DNA from: Photobacterium swingsii
Lineage (GTDB): Bacteria > Pseudomonadota > Gammaproteobacteria > Enterobacterales > Vibrionaceae
NCBI RefSeq assembly: GCF_024346715.1
Contig: NZ_AP024852.1
Span: 2,728,001-2,792,000, forward strand
Length of the DNA stretch: 64,000 nt
Direction of reading: 5' to 3'
Shown: piece after piece, positions 30,160 through 39,136 of the stretch
Layout: the number at the start of each line of letters is the position of its first letter
How positions within the stretch are numbered: the stretch's first letter is position 1
Position numbers and translations under genes: made by a program
Notes under the pieces: model-generated
Database searches by the model: none
Told to the model about the DNA's origin: nothing
What the model saw: only the letters and a program-made list of their open reading frames with translations

Positions 30160-32223
30160 ATGTACAACAGCTCCACTAAAGAGGTTTTCCCTTTGTCTGA
30201 TAAGCCCAATAAGCGCATTGAGCACGCCGTTCTTGACTGGAACGAAGTCGGTACACCCGTCTCTAACGATTTTGATGATGTGTATTTTTCTAACACCAAT
30301 GGCTTAGAAGAGACGCGCTACGTTTTTCTTCAACAAAATGGCTTACCGACACGCTGGGAACACTTTGATCGTCGCCGCTTTGTAGTGGCTGAAACCGGTT
30401 TTGGTACCGGATTAAACTTTCTGGCGCTGTGGCAATGGTTTAAAGCTTTCCGAGCCGCACACCCTGATGCGACAACCAAAGAGCTGCATTTCATCAGTTT
30501 TGAAAAATTCCCCGTCACCAAAGCTGACTTAATTAAAGCTCACCAGTCGTGGCCTGAACTGGCAGATTTGGCCGAGCAACTGCATGCCCATTACCCTGCA
30601 GCGGTTGCAGGCTGTCAGCGTATTGTGCTGGAAGATGGCATGATCACGCTTGATTTATGGTTTGGCGATATCAAAGACTGTATGCCGCAAGTCTGGTGTG
30701 GCGAAGACGGGGTTGTTGATGCTTGGTTCCTCGATGGATTTGCGCCAAGCAAAAACCCAGAAATGTGGAACCAAAACCTGTTCAATAATATGGCAAAACT
30801 GGCGCGAACGGATTGTACAACCGCAACCTTTACGGCAGCTGGTTTTGTCCGCCGCGGTTTAATCGAAGCAGGCTTTAGCATGTCAAAAACCAAAGGCTTT
30901 GGTACGAAACGTGACATGTTGATTGGCCATATTGAAGCACGTCAGTGTGGTTCAAACGTCAAGCCTTGGTATCAGCGAAATGCAGCAAACAGCGCTGAGA
31001 ACGTCGCTATTATTGGTGGTGGCATAGCCTCTGCCAGTGCTGCTATTGCTCTGATTCGCCGAGGCGTTAAGGTCAGCTTATACTGTGCCGACAGCCAGCC
31101 TGCTGAGGGTGCATCAGGTAATCGACAAGGCGCAGTTTATCCGCTACTCAGTGGCGGCCATGATGCCATTTCGAGCTTCTTTGCACCTGCTTTTTTATAT
31201 GCACGCCAATTTGTTGAACAAGCGGCTCAGTACGGTGACTTTGCCCACCAATGGTGTGGCGTGACGCAACTAGGCTGGGATGAGAATACCAAGAAGAAAC
31301 TCAATAACATGCTCGACGGTGGATTCCCATCAGAGCTGATCATCGCTTATGATAAAGCGCAAACCCAGCGCTTAACTGGCGTTGAATCAGGCCATGCAAG
31401 CGTACACTACCCGTTAGGGGGCTGGCTGTGTCCACAGGAGCTTACGCGTATATTGATCGCTTACGCCGAACAAACTGGCTTGCTGACCACCCATTACAAT
31501 TGTGCCATCACCAAGTTAACGCAACATGAAAATGGTTGGCAGTTAAATAATACAGCAGACGAAACCTTTGCCCATGATACGGTTATCGTCGCAAACGGCC
31601 ATCGGTTCACCGAATTTACACAGACAGAGCAAATACCGCTCTACCCTGTACGTGGCCAAGTCAGTCATATTCCAACCAATGCAAGCCTAACAGCGCTTAA
31701 AACGGTGTTGTGTTATGACGGTTACCTAACGCCGAAAAATACCACCTCGGAGACTCACTGTATCGGTGCCAGTTACGGACGTAATAATACCAACACCGAC
31801 TTTAGCGACGATGAACACGCATCTAACAAGCAACGATTAATTAACAGCCTACCAGAAGCCGACTGGCCAAAAGATGTCGATATGAGTGATAACCAAGCGC
31901 GTGTGGGTGTACGTAGCGCTAGTCGAGATCACTTACCAATTGTGGGTGATGTCTGTCGTATTGAGGATTTGATTACACAATATCGCGATCTTAACGATAA
32001 CAAAGACACAGCCCAAGCCGTGCCTTGCTATGGCAATCTCTACAGCTTGCTGGGTTTAGGCTCTCGTGGGTTAAGCTCTGCGCCACTACTTGGAGAGTTA
32101 ATGGCTTCTCAAATTTGTGGCGATCCGCTCCCGCTGCCAAACGATGTGCTGGAAGCCTTGCATCCAGGGCGTTCATGGGTACGCCGCCTCGTTCGAGGCA
32201 AACAGCTCAACCAAGATAAATAA
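30160..32223 (+). CDS. mnmC: Bifunctional tRNA 5-methylaminomethyl-2-thiouridine biosynthesis protein MnmC
   Basis: Finishes the mnm5s2U34 modification of tRNA. The C-terminal FAD oxidoreductase removes the carboxymethyl group of cmnm5s2U and the N-terminal SAM methyltransferase adds a methyl. The 687 residues show the methyltransferase part (about 1-260, motif [13 protein letters not shown]) and an FAD-binding [10 protein letters not shown] motif near residue 285. The order fabB-mnmC divergent is the same as in E. coli. The ATG at 30,160 has no clear ribosome-binding site. A TTG at 30,193 (giving [14 protein letters not shown]) has GAGG eight bases upstream and may be the true start. Confidence 0.95.
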   Translation: MYNSSTKEVFPLSDKPNKRIEHAVLDWNEVGTPVSNDFDDVYFSNTNGLEETRYVFLQQNGLPTRWEHFDRRRFVVAETGFGTGLNFLALWQWFKAFRAAHPDATTKELHFISFEKFPVTKADLIKAHQSWPELADLAEQLHAHYPAAVAGCQRIVLEDGMITLDLWFGDIKDCMPQVWCGEDGVVDAWFLDGFAPSKNPEMWNQNLFNNMAKLARTDCTTATFTAAGFVRRGLIEAGFSMSKTKGFGTKRDMLIGHIEARQCGSNVKPWYQRNAANSAENVAIIGGGIASASAAIALIRRGVKVSLYCADSQPAEGASGNRQGAVYPLLSGGHDAISSFFAPAFLYARQFVEQAAQYGDFAHQWCGVTQLGWDENTKKKLNNMLDGGFPSELIIAYDKAQTQRLTGVESGHASVHYPLGGWLCPQELTRILIAYAEQTGLLTTHYNCAITKLTQHENGWQLNNTADETFAHDTVIVANGHRFTEFTQTEQIPLYPVRGQVSHIPTNASLTALKTVLCYDGYLTPKNTTSETHCIGASYGRNNTNTDFSDDEHASNKQRLINSLPEADWPKDVDMSDNQARVGVRSASRDHLPIVGDVCRIEDLITQYRDLNDNKDTAQAVPCYGNLYSLLGLGSRGLSSAPLLGELMASQICGDPLPLPNDVLEALHPGRSWVRRLVRGKQLNQDK

Positions 32224-32247
32224 AGCCTTGGCGAATAGAAATAAATA

Positions 32248-32280
32248 GAAAGGGCAGATCTGAAACGGTCCGCCCTTTCG
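32248..32280. terminator. Bidirectional hairpin between mnmC and the YjbE-like gene
   Basis: The stem GAAAGGGC/GCCCTTTC continues after one mismatch by GATC/GGTC. It lies between convergent genes. U-tracts are weak on both sides. It would mark the end of the long leftward polysaccharide operon. Confidence 0.62.
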
Positions 32281-32282
32281 CT

Positions 32283-32597
32283 CTATTCAACTGGCACGGT
32301 TGCGGGAGGACCTGAATCTTCGCCACCTGTATCAGCTAATGCCACAGCGACAACTACAGCAGCCACACCAACAGCAATCGCTGTGGCTGTTAACCCACCC
32401 GCTGACGCTGCTAATGCGGTGTTTGCCCCAGCCGCAGCACCTGTTGTGGATGCACTTGCCGTAGAAGTTGTTGAGCTAGCGCTCGCTTGTGTTGCAGTTT
32501 CCGTTGTCACTTGAGGTGCTGTTGTCGCCTCATCCGCAGCCCAAGCTGTAGACGACAAAATCCCAGAAAAAATCAGCGCAATTACAAATCTATTCAT
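32283..32597 (-). CDS. YjbE-like secreted Ala/Thr/Ser-rich small protein
   Basis: A 104-residue protein with a clear signal peptide (MNRFVIALIFSGILSSTAWAAD, cleavage after AWA) and a low-complexity Thr/Ser/Ala stretch. A hydrophobic segment (TAIAVGVAAVVVAVALA) and an acidic proline-containing tail follow. Layout and composition resemble E. coli YjbE, the small first gene of the yjbEFGH exopolysaccharide operon, though such simple sequence makes homology hard to prove. I start it at the second Met, which has AGGA upstream. It is the last gene of the polysaccharide locus. Confidence 0.6.
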   Translation of the reverse strand: MNRFVIALIFSGILSSTAWAADEATTAPQVTTETATQASASSTTSTASASTTGAAAGANTALAASAGGLTATAIAVGVAAVVVAVALADTGGEDSGPPATVPVE

Positions 32598-32721
32598 ACC
32601 ATTCCTACTCATTAATGCGAGTTATTGATATGAATATAAGTATAGTCAGGCTTGTACTTTTCGCATGTTCAGAAAGCCATAATGAATATATGGCGAATAA
32701 AATATTGCTATAACGCTAGCA

Positions 32722-34074
32722 CTAATCGGCATGATGAATAGTGACATTTTCAATCACTGCATAGAGCTTGTCAGCTAAAATACGTTGCGTTGCCACTTCA
32801 CCATGAACTAAATAAATGTCACTGGGACCGTGATCGATATTTTGTACAAAAGCGATTAAGTCATCTTGGTCAGCATGCGCAGAGTACCCTGACAGTTGGT
32901 GTATTTGCGCATTCACTACGATCTGCTCTGCATTAATCTCAACCTTATCAGTGCCATCGAGCAAGGCTTTACCCAATGTTCCCTTCGCTTGATAGCCAGA
33001 AAAAACAACATCAGTGCGCTTATCTGGCAATAAAGCTTCAAGGTAACTCACCACGCGCCCACCGGTACACATGCCACTGGCAGCCACTATGATGACAGGC
33101 TCGGCTGATGTTTGAAGACGGTTAATCAGGGCAATATGTTCAGCATGCGATTCAATCACGATACATTGCTGAAAAGAAAGCGGATGACGGCCTGTGATAT
33201 AACGAGACTTGGCCTCATTAGCCCACAATTGCTTATAGACATTGTATTGTTCGGTGATCTTGGCTGCTAGCGGTGAATCCAGCACCACGGGGAGGTTTTG
33301 CCAATTTACATTAGACGCGTTCATATCCGCTTGAGCGATGATATTTTCTAAATCAAACAGAAGCTCTTGAGTTCTCCCCACACTAAAAGCGGGGATAATA
33401 ATTGCCCCACCATCTTGTAGTGAGCGCTCAACAATCGCTTTTAATCGAGTTTGGCGATCAACAATTGATGGGTGCCTGCGATCACCATAAGTACTTTCTA
33501 ATACCAATACATCAGCACGCTTAGGCGAAACAGGATCAACCAATAGCGGGGTATGACAAGGCCCAAGATCCCCAGAAAAGACAACGATGCGATCATCAGG
33601 CAGTTTAATTTCAACGTACGCCGATCCTAAGATATGCCCCGCTTGACGAAAACGAACATTAATCAACTCGCCACTAGGAAAAGTTAGCTGTACCCAGCAA
33701 TCAAAAGGAATGGGTTTGAGTAAAGCACGAACTCTGTTAGTAATTTGCTCGCACTGTTTACCATCAAGCCCTAGTTGAATTTTTAATCCATCTTCCAGCA
33801 TTAAAGGCAGTAAGGCAGCCGTTGCCTGAGTCGCATAAATAGGCGAATGAAAGCCCGCAGCAAGCAGCCAGGGAATACGTCCTACATGATCGATATGACA
33901 GTGAGTAAGAAAGAGTGCGCGCACACTATCTAATGGGAAATCAATATTTAATGATGCTTGCAGCTCTTCTCCCTGGAAAAGGCCACAGTCGATCAATAAA
34001 CTATTATTTCCGATAAATAACTCATGGCAAGAGCCTGTTACCCCGCATTTGGCCCCATGATGTTCTATGCGCAC
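32722..34074 (-). CDS. Metallo-beta-lactamase-fold / beta-CASP hydrolase, probable RNA-processing exonuclease
   Basis: Cytosolic hydrolase of 450 residues. The metal-binding motif LTHCHIDHVGR is near residue 60, followed by a GHILGSAYVEI segment and a FSGDLG motif. A central beta-CASP insert and a C-terminal RMMBL-like region (SGYSAHADQDDL) follow. This layout matches CPSF73-type nucleases, some of which act on RNA; the substrate here is unknown. I start it at a GTG (VRIEHHGAKCGVTGSC) with GGAG seven bases upstream, rather than at an ATG seven codons earlier. It sits between the nonulosonate genes and the YjbE-like gene. Confidence 0.8.
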   Translation of the reverse strand: MRIEHHGAKCGVTGSCHELFIGNNSLLIDCGLFQGEELQASLNIDFPLDSVRALFLTHCHIDHVGRIPWLLAAGFHSPIYATQATAALLPLMLEDGLKIQLGLDGKQCEQITNRVRALLKPIPFDCWVQLTFPSGELINVRFRQAGHILGSAYVEIKLPDDRIVVFSGDLGPCHTPLLVDPVSPKRADVLVLESTYGDRRHPSIVDRQTRLKAIVERSLQDGGAIIIPAFSVGRTQELLFDLENIIAQADMNASNVNWQNLPVVLDSPLAAKITEQYNVYKQLWANEAKSRYITGRHPLSFQQCIVIESHAEHIALINRLQTSAEPVIIVAASGMCTGGRVVSYLEALLPDKRTDVVFSGYQAKGTLGKALLDGTDKVEINAEQIVVNAQIHQLSGYSAHADQDDLIAFVQNIDHGPSDIYLVHGEVATQRILADKLYAVIENVTIHHAD

Positions 34075-34171
34075 GGCATTGCTCCAACATATCATTAATA
34101 GGCGGGCATGATGACAGAATTTAATGACTGGAAATTGTTATTAGTCGTAAGAACTCGAGTGAACTCGCAAA

Positions 34172-34894
34172 TTAATCCGTCGATTTTGCGTAATGCGTCA
34201 AAATCGATTGAGCGATAACAAAATCAAATTCTTCATCAATATCCAGTGAGCGATTTGCTGGCATTTGATACCCCATGTTTGATGAAGGATGAATAAGGGT
34301 ATGTCGGGCCAATACACTGTCGATAGAAGTAATATATATCGCCCCATTGAGACGAAAGTGTTGTTCGCAGTCTTGGCTACGTTTTAAATTATCGTCAAAC
34401 AACGGGCTTAGCGTCTGATCATCATTCGCTTTATAGGTCCACTGGAGCGGGTGCTCGACCTCAGTAACCGCCACCACACTCTCAACCTCATGTTGACTAT
34501 AGAGCGTCCAAGCATTTCGAATATCTTGGCCTGTACGCAATGGGGAGGTTGGTTGCAGTAAAACAAAATCGTCATAACCGCCCCACTCAGAGACGGCATA
34601 TTGAAGTTGATGCTTTAATACATCGAGGGTTGTTGCAGTATCTGTCGCCAATTCACCTGGACGTAAATAAGGCACCTCAGCACCATAGTGTATGGCTATA
34701 TCCGCTATTTCTTGATCGTCGGTATTCACCACCACGCGATCAAAAACACCGCTTTCTAATGCGGCTTCAATTGTCCATACAATTAATGGTTTACCTGCTA
34801 ACGGCAACACATTTTTCCGAGGCAGACGTTTACTGCCACCCCGTGCAGGAATAATTGCAAGCGGCTTTTTAAGGTTTGTTCCATGAGATGACAT
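34172..34894 (-). CDS. legF: CMP-nonulosonate cytidylyltransferase (LegF/NeuA type)
   Basis: Activates a nonulosonic acid, here probably legionaminic acid, with CTP to give the CMP-sugar donor. The 240 residues have the N-terminal nucleotide-binding motif IPARGGSKRLPRKN near residue 14-27 and the LLQPTSPLRTGQDI motif. A C-terminal SLDIDEEFDF acidic motif binds metal. Its start overlaps the stop of the ptmE-like gene by one base. The pathway context argues for legionaminate, but NeuA enzymes for sialic or pseudaminic acid look similar. Confidence 0.88.
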   Translation of the reverse strand: MSSHGTNLKKPLAIIPARGGSKRLPRKNVLPLAGKPLIVWTIEAALESGVFDRVVVNTDDQEIADIAIHYGAEVPYLRPGELATDTATTLDVLKHQLQYAVSEWGGYDDFVLLQPTSPLRTGQDIRNAWTLYSQHEVESVVAVTEVEHPLQWTYKANDDQTLSPLFDDNLKRSQDCEQHFRLNGAIYITSIDSVLARHTLIHPSSNMGYQMPANRSLDIDEEFDFVIAQSILTHYAKSTD

Positions 34895-35964
34895 TAGAAA
34901 ATACCTAGCTCTAGCATATCCGCTTGGGCACGACGGTAATCATCGATTCGGCCAATATCAAGCCAATACTCGCTGATTTCATAGGGAACCGCTTTTCCAC
35001 CGCGCGCAATAACTTGCTCAAACACGGTAGTGATATCAATGCGTTGATTGGGTGCAATTTGACGTACCACATCATGATTAAGCACATAAATCCCGGTATT
35101 CACTTTCACTTTATGCGCCGGCTTTTCGCTTAATGCCGTGATCACACTGCCATTACTATCCGTGTGAGCACAATCAATCACACCAAATGGAATTTGATAT
35201 TCATAATCACGCACACACATGGTGACATCGGCTACTTGTGACTGGTGATAATTGAGCAACTTTTCGAAATCAAGGTTTGTCATGATATCGCCATTCATCA
35301 TAATCAACGGCAATTGACTCGTATTGTCAGGTAATAGCCCTAACGCACCACCAGTACCCAATGGCTGCTCTTCATGAATATACGTGATACTCACGCCCCA
35401 CTTTTCACCATCACCAAAATGGGCACGGATCATCTCAGGCAGGTAATGGGTCGAAATATAGAAATGGTGAAAACCAGCGCGAATAAAGCTTAATAAGATA
35501 CTTTCGAGGATGGGCTTATCCCCCACCTTCAACAAGGGTTTTGGACAGGCATTAGTGAGCGGTTGTAAACGGGTACCAAACCCCCCGGCCATTAAAAAGA
35601 CAGGGTTATCATAGCGGATAGGATGTAGCGCTTGGTTTAATGTTTTTAGACCGTAAAGTATGCCGTTATTAACCAAGGGGATCGCGAGAATATCTTTCGC
35701 TTCCATCAAGCGCACCAGATCCTGATCCGACAGATCACTACCAGCCGTTGTGGGCTGCTTGTTCATGACCAGTTCAACACTGGATGACATATCTAAACCA
35801 CGCAATAAACCTCGACGCAAATCACCGTCGGTCACTGTGCCTAACAGACGTAATTCATCGTCGGCAACCAGCACAATGCGTAGTGCTTGTTCATCAATCA
35901 CAGCAAGTACTTCTCGCAATGTTGCGCTGATTGGCAACACAGCTTTGGTCCAATTTTTTATCAT
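34894..35964 (-). CDS. ptmE: CBS-domain sugar nucleotidyltransferase, PtmE-like
   Basis: The 356 residues have two N-terminal CBS motifs (about 1-120), then a nucleotidyltransferase domain with FLMAGGFGTRLQPLTNACPKPLL starting near residue 123. PtmE in Campylobacter jejuni makes GDP-glucosamine as the entry to GDP-linked legionaminic acid synthesis, and has this same CBS plus transferase layout. Its start overlaps the legH stop by four bases and its stop overlaps the legF start by one. The nucleotide (GDP or UDP) used here cannot be read from sequence. Confidence 0.82.
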   Translation of the reverse strand: MIKNWTKAVLPISATLREVLAVIDEQALRIVLVADDELRLLGTVTDGDLRRGLLRGLDMSSSVELVMNKQPTTAGSDLSDQDLVRLMEAKDILAIPLVNNGILYGLKTLNQALHPIRYDNPVFLMAGGFGTRLQPLTNACPKPLLKVGDKPILESILLSFIRAGFHHFYISTHYLPEMIRAHFGDGEKWGVSITYIHEEQPLGTGGALGLLPDNTSQLPLIMMNGDIMTNLDFEKLLNYHQSQVADVTMCVRDYEYQIPFGVIDCAHTDSNGSVITALSEKPAHKVKVNTGIYVLNHDVVRQIAPNQRIDITTVFEQVIARGGKAVPYEISEYWLDIGRIDDYRRAQADMLELGIF

Positions 35965-36611
35965 ATAACCGTTTCACCTGCTTGAACATGTTTGTGCACT
36001 CGAGCCCCAGCGGCAATAATGGCTTCGGAGCCAATTGTAATATTCTGAATGACCACAGCGCCAGCACCAATAAAAGTACCCTCACCGACATGTACCTGAC
36101 CGCAAAGGGTCGCATGTGGCGCTAAGTGGCTATGCGCTTCAATCACGCAATCATGCTCGACAATACTTCCTGTATTGATAATACAGTTATCGCCAATATC
36201 AGCGCCAGCTTGAATAATGGCACCAGGCATCACCTGCACGCCTTCCCCGAGGATCGCAAAAGGCGAAACTATCGCATGTAGAGAAATCACCGAAGCAAAG
36301 CGATAACCTTGGGCTTTAAAGTCGTTAAATAGTTTTATACGCGTAAGACGCTTAGGGATCGCACCGATACCATTGACTAAACGGACGGAATCAGCTGAAA
36401 AAGCCAAAATATCGTCATCAGAAAAATACTGAGGAAGTCCTTTCAGCACACTGCGCAATTGGTTATCTTCTTGCGCTAAATCAGCACTGATGATACCTGT
36501 AATAGGTTGTTCTTGCTGACGCAGCATATCCACTAACACACTTGTATGCCCACCAGCCCCTAACACAAACAATTCAGAACTTGGCTTTTGATTACTCACT
36601 AAGCTACTCAT
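35961..36611 (-). CDS. legH: NeuD/LegH-type sugar O- or N-acetyltransferase
   Basis: The 216 residues have an N-terminal Rossmann-like domain (LFVLGAGGHTSVLVDML) and a C-terminal left-handed beta-helix of hexapeptide repeats. A catalytic-type His lies in the VEHDC segment. In this setting it probably N-acetylates the 4-amino sugar made by LegC. I start it at the ATG that overlaps the neuB-type stop by eight bases (MSSLVSNQ), with GGGAG upstream; an earlier ATG five codons up is possible. Confidence 0.8.
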   Translation of the reverse strand: MSSLVSNQKPSSELFVLGAGGHTSVLVDMLRQQEQPITGIISADLAQEDNQLRSVLKGLPQYFSDDDILAFSADSVRLVNGIGAIPKRLTRIKLFNDFKAQGYRFASVISLHAIVSPFAILGEGVQVMPGAIIQAGADIGDNCIINTGSIVEHDCVIEAHSHLAPHATLCGQVHVGEGTFIGAGAVVIQNITIGSEAIIAAGARVHKHVQAGETVI

Positions 36612-37677
36612 TAATGAAGTCTCCCTCATGATAATCTCGCCCAGCAGCCTTTCCAATTAGCTCCCAGTAACGATATGGGCTTGCCCCACTGCCAGGACGC
36701 TTAATAGCGATATTATGCGAACTAAACACTTCGCCTTTGGCAATAGTACCATTGGCAACCAAACTCTTTCTCGCAACCGCCATGTTTTTGATTTCAGAGC
36801 CTTGCGGCGCTTTTTCACCTGATCCCAACGCAAGTTCTACACCACGAACAGCAGCTACCATTTGGCTTAGTTCTTCTGGGTTCAGCGACGCCTTGTGATC
36901 AGGTCCTGCCATTGTCTTATCTAGCGTAAAGTGTTTTTCAATCACAGTCGCCCCACGGGCTACAGCTGCAATAGGTACAGTAATACCCTCACTGTGGTCG
37001 GAATAACCCGCTGGCAATTGGAACTGCTCACTGAGCGTATCCATCGCACGTAGGTTAATTTCAGCCAAGGGGGCTGGGTATTCGGTGGTGCAATGCAGCA
37101 AAGTCACTTTCTGTTTGAGTGCTGCTTGGCCTTGTGCTGAGCGAAAAGCATGTTCAAAAGCTGCTATTGAAGGCTTGGTACTCAGATCGGCGGTATAGCC
37201 AAAAGCAATCACACCTAAAGCCGCTTCAACCTCAGCAAGTGTCGCCATCCCTGTCGAGACAATCAGTTCACACCTCGTACGGGCATGTTCAAGGATCAGC
37301 GGTGCATTGGTTAACTCACCAGAAGGCAGCTTTAAGCGCTTCAGTCCCAGTTCATTTACCAGAAACGCTAAACTTTCGCTATCAAAAGCTGTTGATAAAA
37401 ACTCGATACCTAGCAACTCACATTGCTGCTTAAGGGAAAAATGTGCCTCAAAACTCAGCTCTAGTCGACTCAGCATAGCTAACTGAGACTCCTGCTGTTG
37501 AGTATTAACAACCTGATAATCAGCCTGCTTAGCACTCGCCGTCACTAAATGCTTGGCTTTAAAAGTCTGGAACTTAACAATATCAGCCCCTGCTTGGTAA
37601 GCAGCATCGACCAACTCATGCGCAAGTGTAATATCACCATTATGGTTGACGCCTGCTTCGGCAATAATCAAAGTCAT
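36604..37677 (-). CDS. legI: N-acetylneuraminate synthase family protein, probable legionaminic acid synthase
   Basis: Condenses phosphoenolpyruvate with a six-carbon amino sugar to make a nine-carbon nonulosonic acid. The 357 residues have an N-terminal NeuB TIM barrel (starting MTLIIAEAGVNHNGDITLAHELVDAA) and a C-terminal SAF antifreeze-like domain (about 295-355). The preferred ATG has AGG eight bases upstream; a GTG three codons earlier is unlikely. LegG, LegC and LegB neighbours favour di-acetamido legionaminate as product rather than sialic acid. Confidence 0.88.
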   Translation of the reverse strand: MTLIIAEAGVNHNGDITLAHELVDAAYQAGADIVKFQTFKAKHLVTASAKQADYQVVNTQQQESQLAMLSRLELSFEAHFSLKQQCELLGIEFLSTAFDSESLAFLVNELGLKRLKLPSGELTNAPLILEHARTRCELIVSTGMATLAEVEAALGVIAFGYTADLSTKPSIAAFEHAFRSAQGQAALKQKVTLLHCTTEYPAPLAEINLRAMDTLSEQFQLPAGYSDHSEGITVPIAAVARGATVIEKHFTLDKTMAGPDHKASLNPEELSQMVAAVRGVELALGSGEKAPQGSEIKNMAVARKSLVANGTIAKGEVFSSHNIAIKRPGSGASPYRYWELIGKAAGRDYHEGDFINE

Positions 37678-37777
37678 GATAAGCACCTGTCGTTAAGTAT
37701 TTGTAGTTAAGTTCTAGGGTTATGTTTCTTGGTTAATTCGCAACTAGGTGTAGACCATTATGCTTGGTCTGAAACGG

Positions 37778-38947
37778 TCAAGTAACACAGCTTGGCAAAT
37801 CATAAAATGTCTTCATTACATGTAACGGCAGTGTTCGCAAAAGCTGAATAATTTGCTCACTGCTATTACCCTCCCCATAAGGATTGATAATGACGTCACT
37901 ATCTCGCTTGTAGCTTTGGTTGAGGGCATGTGTAATGCTGTTCTTTATCGCGACAGTATTTGGCGAACAATGAATGACACTTTTTGCCGCAACACGCCCT
38001 TGCTGACGCGCACCAATATTAACTGTCGGCACATCAAACGAAGGCACTTCGATAATACCGCTCGACGAATTACCAATAACAGCCGCGGCATGCTTCACCG
38101 CACTTAAATAGCGCTGTTGACCTAAAGAAGGTATCGCCAAGACCCGCTCAGGTTGCGCAGCAGCATAAGCTTCAAGAATGGGAATGATCTGCCTACCGCC
38201 ATCATCGGCATTGGGGTAAGTCAGAATAACTTGATGCTGCGGGAAGGCCTCTAAGGCATCCAGTAACGCTTGGAAGCTGGCGATGGCCTCTTCATCAGCA
38301 AGAGTGACTGGGTGGTAGGTCACCACAAAGAAAGGAGAATGAAGCGAAAAATTCAGCGAAGTACTTAACGCATCCAGTGATAACATCTGACTACGATTTA
38401 AATGATCCAGCCCTAATGCCCCCACATTAAAAACACGCTCAGGCGCTTCACCAAGTTGGATCACACGCTGACGGTAGGCTTCCATCGAGGTACAGTGATA
38501 GTGACTGAGTTTAGTGATGGCGTGGCGAATCGCATCATCATAAGCACCTTCACTGATCTCACCACCATGCAGATGAAAAACCGGAATTCGTAAAATCATC
38601 GCCGTTTGTGCCGCGGCTAACGCTTCAAAACGATCCCCTAATATCACAAGGGCATCTGGCGCTAATCGTGACAAGGCATCTGTAAAACCAATCACACCAA
38701 GGCCGATACTTTTCGCAACACCAGCAGATGAGTCTGATGACAGTAAAGTTTCAACTTTTTCATCAATAATGAATCCATCAGCTTCAATTTGCTGGTAGGT
38801 AAAACCAAACTCAGGTGAAAAATGAGCGCCAGAGGCCAAAAGCTGTAAATCAAGACCCTCTGCTGCCTGAATATCTTTCATCAACCAATACAGCAATCCG
38901 TATTCTGCACGAGTACCTGTAAATACAGCGATTTTACGTGATGTCAT
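37778..38947 (-). CDS. legG: Hydrolysing NDP-sugar 2-epimerase (NeuC/LegG type)
   Basis: Removes the nucleotide and inverts C2 of an NDP-N-acetyl-amino sugar, giving the substrate for LegI. The 389 residues start with the RKIAVFTGTRAEYGLL motif of the family and have the GNSSSGIIE loop near residue 282. It is separated from legI by 100 bases with a small hairpin and from legC by 189 structured bases. That is more than elsewhere in the operon. Confidence 0.88.
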   Translation of the reverse strand: MTSRKIAVFTGTRAEYGLLYWLMKDIQAAEGLDLQLLASGAHFSPEFGFTYQQIEADGFIIDEKVETLLSSDSSAGVAKSIGLGVIGFTDALSRLAPDALVILGDRFEALAAAQTAMILRIPVFHLHGGEISEGAYDDAIRHAITKLSHYHCTSMEAYRQRVIQLGEAPERVFNVGALGLDHLNRSQMLSLDALSTSLNFSLHSPFFVVTYHPVTLADEEAIASFQALLDALEAFPQHQVILTYPNADDGGRQIIPILEAYAAAQPERVLAIPSLGQQRYLSAVKHAAAVIGNSSSGIIEVPSFDVPTVNIGARQQGRVAAKSVIHCSPNTVAIKNSITHALNQSYKRDSDVIINPYGEGNSSEQIIQLLRTLPLHVMKTFYDLPSCVT

Positions 38948-38958
38948 CTAGCGTCCTA

Positions 38959-39111
38959 CCTTTGTCGCCTAAGCCTTAGACTCTCAACGTCTTTAGCGGC
39001 TTAGACTGTTCTAATATCGCCATTGTAACAAAGGCAAAGCAAAGGCCATAGAAAGGTAAGACGATATTCGCACGTCGTTATAGTTCGTGATTAGGACTAG
39101 CCGCTATGGCC
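38959..39111. other. Structured gap between legC and legG
   Basis: The 189-base gap holds several inverted repeats: CCTTTGT (38959-38965) with ACAAAGG (39028-39034), TAAGCC (38970-38975) with GGCTTA (38998-39003), AGAC (38978-38981) with GTCT (38989-38992), and GGCCATAG (39044-39051) with CTATGGCC (39104-39111). Together they could fold into two adjacent stems. No open frame or U-tract is present. Function unknown. Confidence 0.45.
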
Positions 39112-39136
39112 CATCGTTATGAAAAGCCACTAGTTA

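Noticed and set aside
38192..38200. ops-like CCTACCGCC within legG
   Set aside because: On the minus strand it gives only GGCGGTAGG and lacks the GCGTG end; it is inside coding sequence and far from any promoter.
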